Counted from the stretch's first letter, positions 33,736 through 42,312 are shown. The stretch is DNA of 64,000 bases from Aquiflexum lacus (GCF_015476655.1 NZ_JABFHF010000010.1:124001-188000); one strand, 5' to 3'. A program made the numbers and translations. Notes: generated by a model from the letters alone, not told the origin.

Positions 33736-34455
33736 ATGCAAATTATCCCCGCAATAGACATCATCAATGGAAAGTGCGTCCGCCTGACACAGGGAAATTA
33801 CGGACAGAAAAAAGAATACCATGATTCGCCGTTGGTCATGGCCAAACGTTTTGAAGATGCAGGGATCAAAAGGCTGCATTTGGTGGACCTAGATGGTGCA
33901 AAAGCTAAAAAAATTGTAAACACTGAGGTTCTGAAGACCATAGCTAAGGAAACTTCTTTACAGATCGATTTTGGAGGTGGTGTGCAATCAGATGATGATA
34001 TTGAGTTGGCATTTGATTTGGGCGCTCATCAGGTGACAGGAGGAAGTGTTGCCATCAAAAATCCCATCCTATTTGATTCTTGGGTCAAAAAGTATACAGG
34101 TGAAAGGATTATTTTGGGAGCGGATGCCAAAGACCGTAAAATCGCTATTTCAGGTTGGCAGGAAACAACAGCTGTTGATCTGATTGATTTTATCAAAGAT
34201 CACTATGCCAATGGAATAAAATATGTCATCTGTACTGATGTGGCCAAAGACGGTTTGCTCCAAGGACCATCCATCGAATTGTATGAGGATATTTTAAAAG
34301 AAATTCCGGGAATAAGTTTAATCGCCAGTGGGGGAGTTTCCAATATCAAAGATCTTGAGGACCTACAAAAAATAGGCGTTTATGGTGCTATTGTCGGAAA
34401 AGCCTACTACGAAGGAAGAATCAGTTTGGAAGAGTTGACGTCGTTTCAGGAATAA
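33736..34455 (+). CDS. hisA: HisA: 5'-ProFAR isomerase
   Basis: A 239-residue TIM barrel with the catalytic Asp8 in IIPAIDIINGKCVRL, IDFGGGVQSDDDI, and a second-half ILGADAKDRKIAISGWQE region with the second catalytic acid (about 125-137). The C-terminal VAKDGLLQGPS and IASGGVSNIKDL are phosphate-binding. It is HisA rather than HisF because it has GxCVRLTQG and the ISGWQE segment. It converts ProFAR to PRFAR, the substrate of HisH/HisF. It is convergent with proC with 5 bp between stops. Confidence 0.94.
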   Translation: MQIIPAIDIINGKCVRLTQGNYGQKKEYHDSPLVMAKRFEDAGIKRLHLVDLDGAKAKKIVNTEVLKTIAKETSLQIDFGGGVQSDDDIELAFDLGAHQVTGGSVAIKNPILFDSWVKKYTGERIILGADAKDRKIAISGWQETTAVDLIDFIKDHYANGIKYVICTDVAKDGLLQGPSIELYEDILKEIPGISLIASGGVSNIKDLEDLQKIGVYGAIVGKAYYEGRISLEELTSFQE

Positions 34456-34460
34456 GATTA

Positions 34461-35258
34461 CTATATTTTTTCAATTTTCTCATAAGATGCCAATACCCCT
34501 TTGACCATGGCAGCGGAAAAGCCATGATGTTCCATTTCGTTGAGGCCTACTATTGTACAGCCTTTAGGGGTGGTAACCTTATCAATAGCTTCTTCGGGAT
34601 GCATGTCTTTTTGGATCATGAGTTCAGCAGCCCCTTTTACTGTTTGGTTAACAATCAGATTGGCCGTTTTGGCATCAAATCCGATCTGAATCCCCCCTTG
34701 AATCATCGCCCTCATAAACCTCAATACATAAGCAATCCCACAGGCGCCCAATACCGTAGCTGCCTCCATCAGACTTTCGTCAATGGTGATGGCAAAACCG
34801 ATGCTATTGAACAATTCTGTGATTTGGGACTCAGTTCTTTCATCAGTGTTTTTTCCACAGATACAGGTAATCGATTCCTGTATATCTGCGGCAATATTTG
34901 GCATGGCGCGAAAAGCAGTTGTTCCAGGATCCAAAACAGCAAACATTTCCTCAAGGGTCACTCCAGTAGCAAGAGAAACAACAACTTGTTTCTTTAAAAC
35001 CGGTTTGATCTCTTTTAGCACTGCCGCGACATTGAAAGGTTTAACACCCAAAATCACAATATCAGATTCTTTGGCAGCTATGATATTGTCTGCATGAACC
35101 CTTACACCAAGGTCTTGAAGGTAAAGTAGGTTGGAGGGATTTCTTTTTGTCACATGAAGATTTTGTGGTGAAAAATCACCCTGTTTCAACAAACCATTGA
35201 CAATAGAGGTACCCAAGTTACCACAACCTATGATTGCTATTTTAATGTTTTTGAGCAT
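34461..35258 (-). CDS. proC: Pyrroline-5-carboxylate reductase
   Basis: A 265-residue protein with a Rossmann start IKIAIIGCGNLGTSIVNGLL and the C-terminal family signature ELMIQKDMHPEEAIDKVTTPKGCTIVGLNEMEHHGF, which holds the substrate-binding residues. VILGVKPFNVAAVLKEI and AFRAMPNIAADI are also typical. It reduces pyrroline-5-carboxylate to proline. It is transcribed against hisA. Its upstream region (35270-35400) contains octamer repeats and is shared with the next operon. Confidence 0.95.
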   Translation of the reverse strand: MLKNIKIAIIGCGNLGTSIVNGLLKQGDFSPQNLHVTKRNPSNLLYLQDLGVRVHADNIIAAKESDIVILGVKPFNVAAVLKEIKPVLKKQVVVSLATGVTLEEMFAVLDPGTTAFRAMPNIAADIQESITCICGKNTDERTESQITELFNSIGFAITIDESLMEAATVLGACGIAYVLRFMRAMIQGGIQIGFDAKTANLIVNQTVKGAAELMIQKDMHPEEAIDKVTTPKGCTIVGLNEMEHHGFSAAMVKGVLASYEKIEKI

Positions 35259-35403
35259 AATGAATTTTCAATAAAGAGAGCAAATAATTGGATAAAGGTA
35301 AAAAATATTGATTGAAAATTGAGGAAGTGGTAATAATTGGAAGATTGAAAAATTTTAAGATTGGAAAATGGTTTATAGCGAGATTCATGATTTAAAAATA
35401 ATT

Positions 35404-35461
35404 GTAAAAAATATTTTACTTAATGTAAAGTTTATTTTACATTTGGTAAAAATATCTTTAC
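35404..35461 (+). promoter_or_regulatory. Three 21-bp-spaced palindromic operators over the promoter
   Basis: GTAAA-N6-TTTAC occurs three times, beginning at 35404, 35425 and 35446, with identical 6-bp spacers in length and an exact 21-bp repeat period (two helical turns). The third ends 4 bp before the start codon at 35466. A -7-like TACATTTG lies at 35438-35445 between the second and third site. The third gene of the operon encodes an XRE-type repressor, so autoregulation is the simplest reading. Confidence 0.85.
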
Positions 35462-35465
35462 AATT

Positions 35466-35912
35466 ATGAGTAATGACAAAATCTTAAATGTTCCGATGTT
35501 GGAGAGAAAGTGGTCAAAATTGGCTTATTTCTTTTTTCCATTTCCTGTTTTTTTGGTGATCATCCTGAAAATACTTCAATTATCAGAGGTGATTGGAATA
35601 GAAATTTCAGGCAATGACGTTGCTGAAATTACTTACTCATTTTGGGCGATTGGATTTATTATTCTGATACTAACCAAAGAGAAAGAGGAAGATGAAATGA
35701 TCAAAATGTTCAGGCTACAGGCATTTCAGACAGGGTTCTATTGGTTGATGTGGGGATTGGGTGTTTTGATTTTGATACATTTTTTTGGTAAAACTGATTA
35801 TTCTGACATTTCAGGTCCACCGATTTCAGCTGCATTGGTCATGTTTTTATTGAGTGCATATGTTTTTGTTGCATTCAAGTATCAAATTTGGAAAGCCTCA
35901 AAAGAATTTTAA
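35466..35912 (+). CDS. Small membrane protein, paralogue of next gene
   Basis: A 148-residue protein with four predicted membrane helices: LAYFFFPFPVFLVIILKIL, ITYSFWAIGFIILIL, TGFYWLMWGLGVLILIHFF and AALVMFLLSAYVFVAFKY. Between the second and third helix is a charged segment, TKEKEEDEMIKMFRLQAF. The next gene has the same layout with SKEKQEDEYIQKLRLDSL, so the two are paralogues. It is the first gene of a three-gene operon with an XRE regulator. I do not know the family; comparable membrane/HTH pairs occur widely in bacteria. Confidence 0.8.
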   Translation: MSNDKILNVPMLERKWSKLAYFFFPFPVFLVIILKILQLSEVIGIEISGNDVAEITYSFWAIGFIILILTKEKEEDEMIKMFRLQAFQTGFYWLMWGLGVLILIHFFGKTDYSDISGPPISAALVMFLLSAYVFVAFKYQIWKASKEF

Positions 35913-35925
35913 AACCCTTCTTGCC

Positions 35926-36375
35926 ATGTTGACGAAAATATTATTGCCTCAAAGATTTCAGATGATAGGATGGATCCTGTTTTGGCCCATGGCTCTCCTA
36001 TTGGTGTTAAATAGCTTTTATAACTTCGAATTCGATTGGCTGACATGGAAAGATTTCAGGGTCGGTGACATTTTTGCCTCAGAAAATGAAAATTTCACCA
36101 ATGAAGTTTCCATCATAGGAACTTTTATCTCTTTGTTTTTCATCGCTTTCTCGAAAGAAAAACAAGAAGATGAATACATTCAGAAGCTCAGGTTGGACAG
36201 CTTGCTTATAGCATTTTATGTCTATGGTCTGCTTACGGTAATTGGTACTTTGGTTTTTTACAACTCAGGTTATCTCGAATTCATGGGTTTTAACATGTTT
36301 TCAATTCAGTTGGCATTCATCATCAGATTCAGGTGGTTGATGTATAAACAGCAGAATACACTTGCTTTGATCTAG
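35926..36375 (+). CDS. Small membrane protein, paralogue of preceding gene
   Basis: I start at 35926 (MLTKILLPQRFQMIGWILFWP), 149 residues; the ATG at 35854 would overlap the preceding gene and adds 24 residues with no matching segment. The four helices and the acidic-basic KEKQEDEYIQKLRLD loop mirror the previous protein. The two could form a heteromeric membrane complex. It lies 13 bp after the first gene and 11 bp before the regulator. Function unknown. Confidence 0.8.
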   Translation: MLTKILLPQRFQMIGWILFWPMALLLVLNSFYNFEFDWLTWKDFRVGDIFASENENFTNEVSIIGTFISLFFIAFSKEKQEDEYIQKLRLDSLLIAFYVYGLLTVIGTLVFYNSGYLEFMGFNMFSIQLAFIIRFRWLMYKQQNTLALI

Positions 36376-36386
36376 TTTGAGTTGAT

Positions 36387-36587
36387 ATGAAAAACACCGT
36401 CAAAGTAGAACGTGCCAAAAAAGACATGACCCAACAGGATTTGGCCGAATCTGTTGGGGTATCCAGGCAGACCATCAATTCCATTGAATCGGGTAAATAT
36501 GTACCCTCTACTGTACTTGCCCTAAAAATTTGTAACGTATTTCAGGTTAAACTGGATGAAGTATTTAAGTTGGAGGATGGAGATTGA
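36387..36587 (+). CDS. XRE-family helix-turn-helix regulator
   Basis: A 66-residue protein, essentially just an HTH domain: MTQQDLAESVGVSRQTINSIESGKYVPS at about residues 13-40, then LALKICNVFQVKLDEVFKLE. Length and layout match the short Cro/CI-type repressors that accompany small membrane proteins. It is the last gene of the operon and is the obvious candidate to bind the three GTAAA-N6-TTTAC sites upstream. Confidence 0.9.
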   Translation: MKNTVKVERAKKDMTQQDLAESVGVSRQTINSIESGKYVPSTVLALKICNVFQVKLDEVFKLEDGD

Positions 36588-36635
36588 ATCTGTGACTTTT
36601 TTCAAAAATTTCCCATTCCCAAAGCAATAAAAAGG

Positions 36636-36643
36636 TATATTTG
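36636..36643 (+). promoter_or_regulatory. Possible -7 element of the glycosyltransferase gene
   Basis: TATATTTG matches TAnnTTTG exactly and lies 23 bp before the ATG at 36667. No clear TTTG was found at the expected distance upstream, so this is a tentative call. Confidence 0.45.
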
Positions 36644-36666
36644 TCATTTTAAAAACAAAAAACTGA

Positions 36667-37836
36667 ATGCCAAAATTAATCCGCGTCACAACCGTCCCCA
36701 TCTCACTTAAGCTGCTTTTGTCAGGTCAAATGAAATATATGAAGGATGCTGGCTGGGAAGTGAGTATGGTCAGTGCTGATGGCAAAGAAATCAATGAGAT
36801 AGAAAGAAGGGAAGGTTGTGCCCATCACATTATTCCCTTTACCAGAAAAATCACACCCTTTCAGGATTTGGTCTGCCTTTGGAAGCTTTACAATCTTTTT
36901 AAAACCGAAAAGCCAGATATCGTTCATTCTCATACTCCTAAAGCAGGTTTACTTTCTATGTGGGCAGCTAAATTGGCAGGGGTCAAAGTCCGTATTCATA
37001 CAGTTGCAGGTCTCCCGTATGTAGTTGCTGAAAAACAAAAGAAGAGTCTTTTGATTAAAATGGAGAAATCCACCTATGCCTCTGCAACAGAAGTATGGGC
37101 AAATGCGGAGTCTCTCAAAGAGTTTATCATCAAAGAAGGCTTGGTGGAACCTGCCAAACTTAAAGTCATAGGACATGGATCTTCAAATGGTGTTGACCTG
37201 AAGAAATTTAATAGGCATTCATTGAAGGAAAATCATTTGGTGGCTGCCACCATGAGGATTATGCCTTCAGATAATGATTTTGTCATTCTGGCAGTTGGAA
37301 GATTGGTAAAGGATAAGGGAATAGAAGAATTGGTAAATGCTTTTATTGGCTCCAAATTGTCGGATAGGGCCAAATTGGTTTTGTTGGGTTCTTTCGAACA
37401 GGACCTCAATCCTTTGGATCAGGAAGTGGTGAGAAAGATACAAGATCACCCAAGAATCGTTCAGATCGAATGGACAGATCATGTCGCGCACTATATGGCA
37501 TTGGCTGATGTGTTGGTGCATGCATCCCATAGAGAAGGCTTTCCCAATGTGCTTTTGGAGGCAGGAGCGATGCAGGTTCCCGTGATTTGTTCCAATATTA
37601 TTGGCAATTTGGATATTGTAACCAATAAAAAGACTGGTTTGGTTTTCCCTGTCAGGAAAACAGAGGTGTTAAGGGATGCGCTTGAATTTGCGTATGTGAA
37701 AAGAGATTACATGCAATCCTTGGCAGATAACCTTTTTGAAGAAGTGACTGAAAAATACGAAAGGGAAAATATGCATCATCTGATTTTGGAAGAATACAAT
37801 AAATTTGTGCCTCAGGAAAAAATCGAAATGAAATGA
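36667..37836 (+). CDS. Glycosyltransferase family 4 (GT-B)
   Basis: A 389-residue GT4 enzyme. The start MPKLIRVTTVPISLKLLLSGQM is followed by PDIVHSHTPKAGLLSMWAAKLAG, VKVRIHTVAGLPYVV, VGRLVKDKGIEELVNAF and the nucleotide-sugar motif EGFPNVLLEAGAMQVPVIC (E-x7-E type). No membrane segment. It would add a sugar to a lipid-linked acceptor in the cytoplasm. It is followed by two nucleotide-sugar enzymes, suggesting a second polysaccharide block separated from the first by the amino acid region. Confidence 0.88.
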   Translation: MPKLIRVTTVPISLKLLLSGQMKYMKDAGWEVSMVSADGKEINEIERREGCAHHIIPFTRKITPFQDLVCLWKLYNLFKTEKPDIVHSHTPKAGLLSMWAAKLAGVKVRIHTVAGLPYVVAEKQKKSLLIKMEKSTYASATEVWANAESLKEFIIKEGLVEPAKLKVIGHGSSNGVDLKKFNRHSLKENHLVAATMRIMPSDNDFVILAVGRLVKDKGIEELVNAFIGSKLSDRAKLVLLGSFEQDLNPLDQEVVRKIQDHPRIVQIEWTDHVAHYMALADVLVHASHREGFPNVLLEAGAMQVPVICSNIIGNLDIVTNKKTGLVFPVRKTEVLRDALEFAYVKRDYMQSLADNLFEEVTEKYERENMHHLILEEYNKFVPQEKIEMK

Positions 37837-37923
37837 TAGGTTTAATTCAAATTAAATAAAGATTTCGGTTACATATTTTGAAATTATTTGTTTTTTTGGT
37901 TTTTCAATTTTAATAATAAAAAG

Positions 37924-38976
37924 ATGAAATATCTGATTACCGGTACAGCCGGATTTATAGGCTTCCATGTCGCCCAATATCTTTTAAAAAGAGGAGATGC
38001 CGTTGTCGGTCTTGATGTGATCAATGACTATTATGATGTCAATCTGAAATACAGAAGGTTGGAGGAGTGTGGGATCGAGAAAAATAAGATTTCCTCAGGA
38101 AAAGCAGTCCATTCAAATAAATACGAAGCTTATACTTTTTATCAAATGGATCTCTCCGATAAGGAGACCATGATGTCCATATTTGAAAAGGAAAAAGTGG
38201 ATGTGGTCATCAACCTTGCCGCCCAAGCCGGTGTAAGGTATTCATTGACCAATCCCGATGTGTATATTCAGGCCAATATTCAGGGATTTTTGAATATTCT
38301 CGAAGCTTGTAGGGCCTATCCGGTCAAGCATTTGGTTTACGCTTCTTCCAGTTCTGTATATGGTGCCAATACCAAAATGCCTTTTGCCACCAACCATAAT
38401 ATCGATCACCCGGTAAGTTTGTATGCCGCCACCAAAAAATCAAATGAATTGATGGCCCATACCTACAGCCATTTGTTCAATATTCCCACGACAGGTTTGA
38501 GGTTTTTTACTGTCTATGGGCCTTGGGGCAGACCGGATATGGCTTTGTTCCTGTTCATAGAGGCCATCAAAAAAGATGAACCGATTCAGGTATTCAATCA
38601 TGGTAAAATGAAGAGGGATTTTACCTACATCGATGACATAGTAGAAGGTATTGTCAGAGTCGCTAACAGACCTGCCACACCAAATCCCGAATGGTCCGGA
38701 GATAATCCGGAACCCGGTAGTTCATATGCCCCTTTCAAAGTCTACAATATTGGCAATTCCAATCCTGTTGAGTTGATGGACTATATCGGTGCTTTGGAAA
38801 AAGCCTTGGGGAAAACAGCCAAGAAAAATATGTTGCCGCTACAACAAGGCGATGTGCCAGCCACCTATGCGGATGTCACGGATTTGAAAAGAGACACCGG
38901 ATACCAACCCAATACTTCTGTGGAAGATGGTGTAGCCAAGTTTGTAGCTTGGTACAATGAGTTTTACGGAAAATAA
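37924..38976 (+). CDS. UDP-glucuronate 4-epimerase-type NAD-dependent epimerase
   Basis: Start chosen at 37924 (MKYLITGTAGFIGFHVAQYL); the ATG at 37888 adds a hydrophobic, unconserved 12 residues. The 350-residue short-chain dehydrogenase has TGTAGFIGFHVA (NAD site), VINLAAQAGVRYSL, and the catalytic Tyr-Lys pair in SLYAATKKSNELMAHTY. AGVRYSLTNPDVYIQANI and GLRFFTVYGPWGRPDMALF are typical of UDP-glucuronate epimerases (LspL/Cap1J), which make UDP-galacturonate. A UDP-glucose 4-epimerase is less likely. Confidence 0.86.
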   Translation: MKYLITGTAGFIGFHVAQYLLKRGDAVVGLDVINDYYDVNLKYRRLEECGIEKNKISSGKAVHSNKYEAYTFYQMDLSDKETMMSIFEKEKVDVVINLAAQAGVRYSLTNPDVYIQANIQGFLNILEACRAYPVKHLVYASSSSVYGANTKMPFATNHNIDHPVSLYAATKKSNELMAHTYSHLFNIPTTGLRFFTVYGPWGRPDMALFLFIEAIKKDEPIQVFNHGKMKRDFTYIDDIVEGIVRVANRPATPNPEWSGDNPEPGSSYAPFKVYNIGNSNPVELMDYIGALEKALGKTAKKNMLPLQQGDVPATYADVTDLKRDTGYQPNTSVEDGVAKFVAWYNEFYGK

Positions 38977-39103
38977 AATCGTCTTAGATTATGCTAGTTT
39001 CTACTATTCTTGAAATAAGATTAATTTATCGAAAAATCAATCCGCCACAGCGAAAAAGTATTTCCAATTTTCCAATCTTTCAATCTTTCAATTTTTAAAT
39101 TTA
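38977..39103. repeat. Octad array before rmlB
   Basis: On the minus strand ATTGAAAG/ATTGGAAA octads (39062-39098); on the coding strand these read as CCAAT/CAATCTTT units directly upstream of the rmlB start. No gene. Confidence 0.8.
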
Positions 39104-40156
39104 ATGATGAAAAGGAATATTTTGATCACAGGTGGAGCCGGTTTTATAGGCTGTCATGTTGTGAAGCTCTTTGTAGAAAAATACCCCGACTACAATATCA
39201 TCAACCTCGATTGCCTGACCTATGCCGGGAATTTGGAGAATCTGAGAGCAATTGAAAGTAGCCCAAATTACATTTTCGAGAAAGTAAACCTTTTGGATGT
39301 GTCTGAATTAGAAGCTGTTTTTGCAAAACATGCTGTTACAGACGTTATCCATTTGGCTGCTGAATCCCACGTGGACAGGTCGATAACTGATCCTTTGGCA
39401 TTTGTAAAAACCAATGTGATAGGTACGGTTAATCTGCTGAATGTAGCAAAAGATTATTGGGGAGATTTGGAAAACCATCTGTTCTACCATATTTCCACCG
39501 ATGAGGTGTATGGTTCATTGGAAGACGGCGGGTTCTTTACCGAGACTACACCTTATGATCCGCAATCTCCCTATTCGGCATCCAAGGCATCCTCAGATCA
39601 TTTTGTAAGGGCTTATGCCAATACTTATAAAATGAAAACCGTCATTACCAATTGTTCCAACAATTACGGCCCCAATCAATTTCCAGAGAAATTAATCCCA
39701 CTTTGTATCCACAACATCAAAAACAACAAACCTTTACCTGTCTATGGGAAAGGAGAAAATATCAGGGATTGGCTGTATGTTGTTGACCATGCAAGAGCTA
39801 TTGATCTGGTTTTCCATGAAGGTAGGGCAGGAGAAACTTACAATATCGGAGGATTCAATGAATGGAAAAACATTGATATCGTCCAATTGCTTTGTCAAAA
39901 AATGGATGCCAAACTCGGCAGGGCATCCGGCACTTCAGAAAAACTGATTACTTATGTAAAAGACAGGGCAGGGCATGACCACCGCTATGCCATTGATGCC
40001 TCAAAAATCCAAAAGGAACTTGGATGGGAACCTAGTCTCCAATTTGAGGAAGGGATAGAAAAAACCATCGATTGGTATCTGGAAAATGAAGATTGGCTGA
40101 ATAATGTGACCTCAGGCAATTATCAGAAGTACTATGAGGAGCATTATGGGGGGTGA
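39104..40156 (+). CDS. rfbB: dTDP-glucose 4,6-dehydratase
   Basis: A 350-residue extended short-chain dehydrogenase. It has ITGGAGFIGCHVVKLF at the NAD site, VIHLAAESHVDRSI, HISTDEVYGSLEDGGFFTE with the catalytic Asp-Glu, and SPYSASKASSDHFVRAY with the Tyr-Lys pair. NWxNVTSGNYQKYYEEHYG at the C-terminus is also common. It makes dTDP-4-keto-6-deoxyglucose, the precursor of rhamnose or amino-deoxy sugars; rmlA, C and D are not seen nearby. Confidence 0.95.
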   Translation: MMKRNILITGGAGFIGCHVVKLFVEKYPDYNIINLDCLTYAGNLENLRAIESSPNYIFEKVNLLDVSELEAVFAKHAVTDVIHLAAESHVDRSITDPLAFVKTNVIGTVNLLNVAKDYWGDLENHLFYHISTDEVYGSLEDGGFFTETTPYDPQSPYSASKASSDHFVRAYANTYKMKTVITNCSNNYGPNQFPEKLIPLCIHNIKNNKPLPVYGKGENIRDWLYVVDHARAIDLVFHEGRAGETYNIGGFNEWKNIDIVQLLCQKMDAKLGRASGTSEKLITYVKDRAGHDHRYAIDASKIQKELGWEPSLQFEEGIEKTIDWYLENEDWLNNVTSGNYQKYYEEHYGG

Positions 40157-40653
40157 TGATTTTTGTGACCTAGACCGTCATTGCGAGGAGCACTTCAGAG
40201 GTTTAGATTTTCTGGGCAAACCTTCGTGCGACGTGGCAATCTCTCGCCAGGTTTAAATTGCAATTACACCACTTGTCTTTACTCCCATTAGGTTAGAATG
40301 AAATTTTGATGGTGACTGGGTTAAACCCGAGCCATCGGTTTGCAACATCACCCTTATTTTCTTACTAATTTATAATAGGCCAATTTTGCCGTTGAGATTA
40401 TCCTTATAGCCTGAAAATCAAATCCTTATTTCATATATACCTTTCCTGAGATTTTTATTCCTTATTCCCTCTTACTTTTTTGCTTAATCAAAACCGCCTC
40501 CCGGAGGGCAGGAAAGTAACAATCCCGATAGCTCGGGACAAGACAATCCGATCCTAGGCACACACTTGGCTGGAGCCGGCCCCATTCTAGGTGTATAATA
40601 ATCTTTCGGTGATGGGCTGGGTGTAATTTGCAATTACACCCTCTGGAGTTTGG
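40157..40653. repeat. Mosaic of REP-like and hairpin repeats upstream of the IS
   Basis: Contains in order: a CGTCATTGCGAGGAGC...GCAATCTC REP-like element (40178-40245) of a type widespread in Bacteroidota; a degenerate TGC-loop hairpin (40251-40271); a copy of the TGC-loop repeat's flanking parts (about 40290-40420); a 130-bp stretch (about 40455-40590) nearly repeated at 43785-43910; a TCCCGA-TAGC-TCGGGA hairpin (40521-40536); and a clear TGC-loop hairpin at 40619-40641. No coding frame. Confidence 0.8.
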
Positions 40654-42110
40654 TTATCTCCGGATATAAAAAAGTGGGTTTACTGCGTCAATCATCGGAT
40701 TGATGGCATTAGTGATCAGCCTTTGTTTTGCTACGAAGTCGGAGAAAGATTTCCCCATTTTTCCGAACACATAGCATCCCCTGAAGTTGTTGAGGATGTT
40801 ATTGGTAGATGGCCTGAGGTGTATGTTTTTTTGTTCCCATTTAGCTCTTGGCAATACAGCGGCGGTAGTTGACTTGTTGAGTATAATATCTGCCAGGTGT
40901 ACAAAGGCGTGCATTGCCACCACAAACTGGGGGACTTTAACCGCTGCAATTTCATTTCGCACCTGTGCCTCCCCGCAACCGTTCGTACTTTTCTCGTCCC
41001 TGAAGTTGACTTCGATCTCCCATCTCCATAAATAGGCCTGTAACAGGGTTTCAATATCCATATCATTGTCAGAACAGACCAGATAAGCCGGTTTGCGGTA
41101 CAGCAACCTGCCGCCTTTTTTCAGCCTGTAAGCCAGGGGGCTGATCACCACCAATTGAAAAGTACGTGCCTGGCCGGCCGCTCTCCATTTAAGTGAACTG
41201 ACAACTTTTACCTTGAAGGTATGTTTTTTGCCCGCGGCCCATCCCGCTACTTCCTGCCATGGTAAGGCGTCCGACTGTCTTATCTGTTCGGGCGTGGGTG
41301 CCGGGTCTCCGTATTTCCTGTTCCTGCCTTTTGTTTTTTCCGATTCCGGCAGATAATTAAGCGTCGCATCCTTCCTCACCCTACCGATCAGTGTGACCCG
41401 GGAAGGCAGTCCCTTCAATATTGTGCCGTTGGTATAACTGCCGTCCACACTCAGGAAAAGTTGTCTTTCCGATGCGCCGTGCCCATCCAGCCTGGACCTT
41501 AACAGTTTTATCCTTGACAGTCCCTGCTTGCTGAGGTTTTGTTGTTTTTTTGATTCAGCAAATGCACGCCTGTCTTCATCACCGGCGTTTTTGCCCGGTT
41601 TTTTCACACTGGGGCTGTGGTGAAAGTCCACCGCAATTGCCCGGGACTGACTGTTGAGATCGGTCTGGTCATGCAGGGACAGGGAAATTTGGATAAACCG
41701 TTGGGCCCAGATGAAATTTGTATGAAAGGCAGGGCCCAGGGGGTCCCTGCGCCAACCGGTCCCGGCAATGGTTTTACCGGTTTTTCTTATAACCGTATCA
41801 TCCAGATGGGCAACGATGATCTGTTTGGGCCCCAGCTGTTCGAGGCAAACTTGTAATGAGACATCAAATAGCCTGTCGGTATTCATTCTGGAACCCCAAA
41901 ACAACTGGTAGGCAGCGGTCCAATCCAAAAATTGTCTGCCAATTGCTATGAGCATTCCGGTAATGGTGGCCCGTCCGGTGCAGGTGAGCAGGCCGTGGGC
42001 GAGCTCATTGACCCTGGCTTTGGTCCTTTTCTGTTTGAAGGCACCGGTGCAGCAGTCAAAAATGGCATCGAAGATTGATTTCAGGTTGGTTTGGTCTTCA
42101 GTTTTTTTTT
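40654..42110 (-). CDS. IS4/IS701-like DDE transposase, likely frameshift product
   Basis: The ATG at 41955 gives 433 residues. The same frame continues open upstream for 49 further codons to an A9 run at 42102-42110 without any ATG or GTG, and those codons encode typical transposase N-terminus (ELAHGLLTCTGRATITGML). A likely active site is visible: Asp in VAHLDDTVIRKTG, Asp in LFLSVDGSYTNG, and Glu in YLWRWEIEVNFRDEK (the IS4-type Y-x2-R-x3-E region). The full protein is probably made by a -1 frameshift from the AbrB-like frame at 42081-42290. The DNA is visibly more GC-rich than its neighbours. Terminal inverted repeats were not found. Confidence 0.8.
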
Positions 42111-42290
42111 GAGCACTGCCACAGCAGAATCACTTCTTCTCAACACCAGGTTTTGATGGTCGTCAATGAGCCATTCGACCTCCTCACCGGCGGTAAATTC
42201 AATGGCCTGGGCAACGGCTGCCGGAAAATTGACATAGTACTGTTCGCTTTTCAGTCTTTTGATGAGCTGGACTTTGGTTTTATATCCCAT
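42081..42290 (-). CDS. AbrB/MazE-like DNA-binding frame of the IS
   Basis: A 69-residue frame beginning MGYKTKVQLIKRLKSEQYYV with the swapped-hairpin AbrB pattern FPAAVAQAIEFTAGEEVEWLIDDHQNLVLRR. It ends through the A9 run (VLKKKLKTKPT) in a frame one base off from the transposase frame and overlaps it. It may be a regulator on its own and the N-terminal part of a fused transposase after a -1 slip. A perfect palindrome overlaps its start codon. Whether both products are made is unknown. Confidence 0.7.
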   Translation of the reverse strand: MGYKTKVQLIKRLKSEQYYVNFPAAVAQAIEFTAGEEVEWLIDDHQNLVLRRSDSAVAVLKKKLKTKPT

Positions 42291-42312
42291 ATCTAGTGGT
42301 TTAACTAGATAT
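42289..42312 (-). promoter_or_regulatory. Perfect palindrome overlapping the AbrB-like start codon
   Basis: ATATCTAGT (42289-42297) and ACTAGATAT (42304-42312) form a perfect 9-bp inverted repeat with a 6-bp centre. It overlaps the start codon of the AbrB-like frame by two bases. AbrB/MazE-type dimers bind such sites, so this could be an autoregulatory operator. It could also be part of an IS end. Confidence 0.6.
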
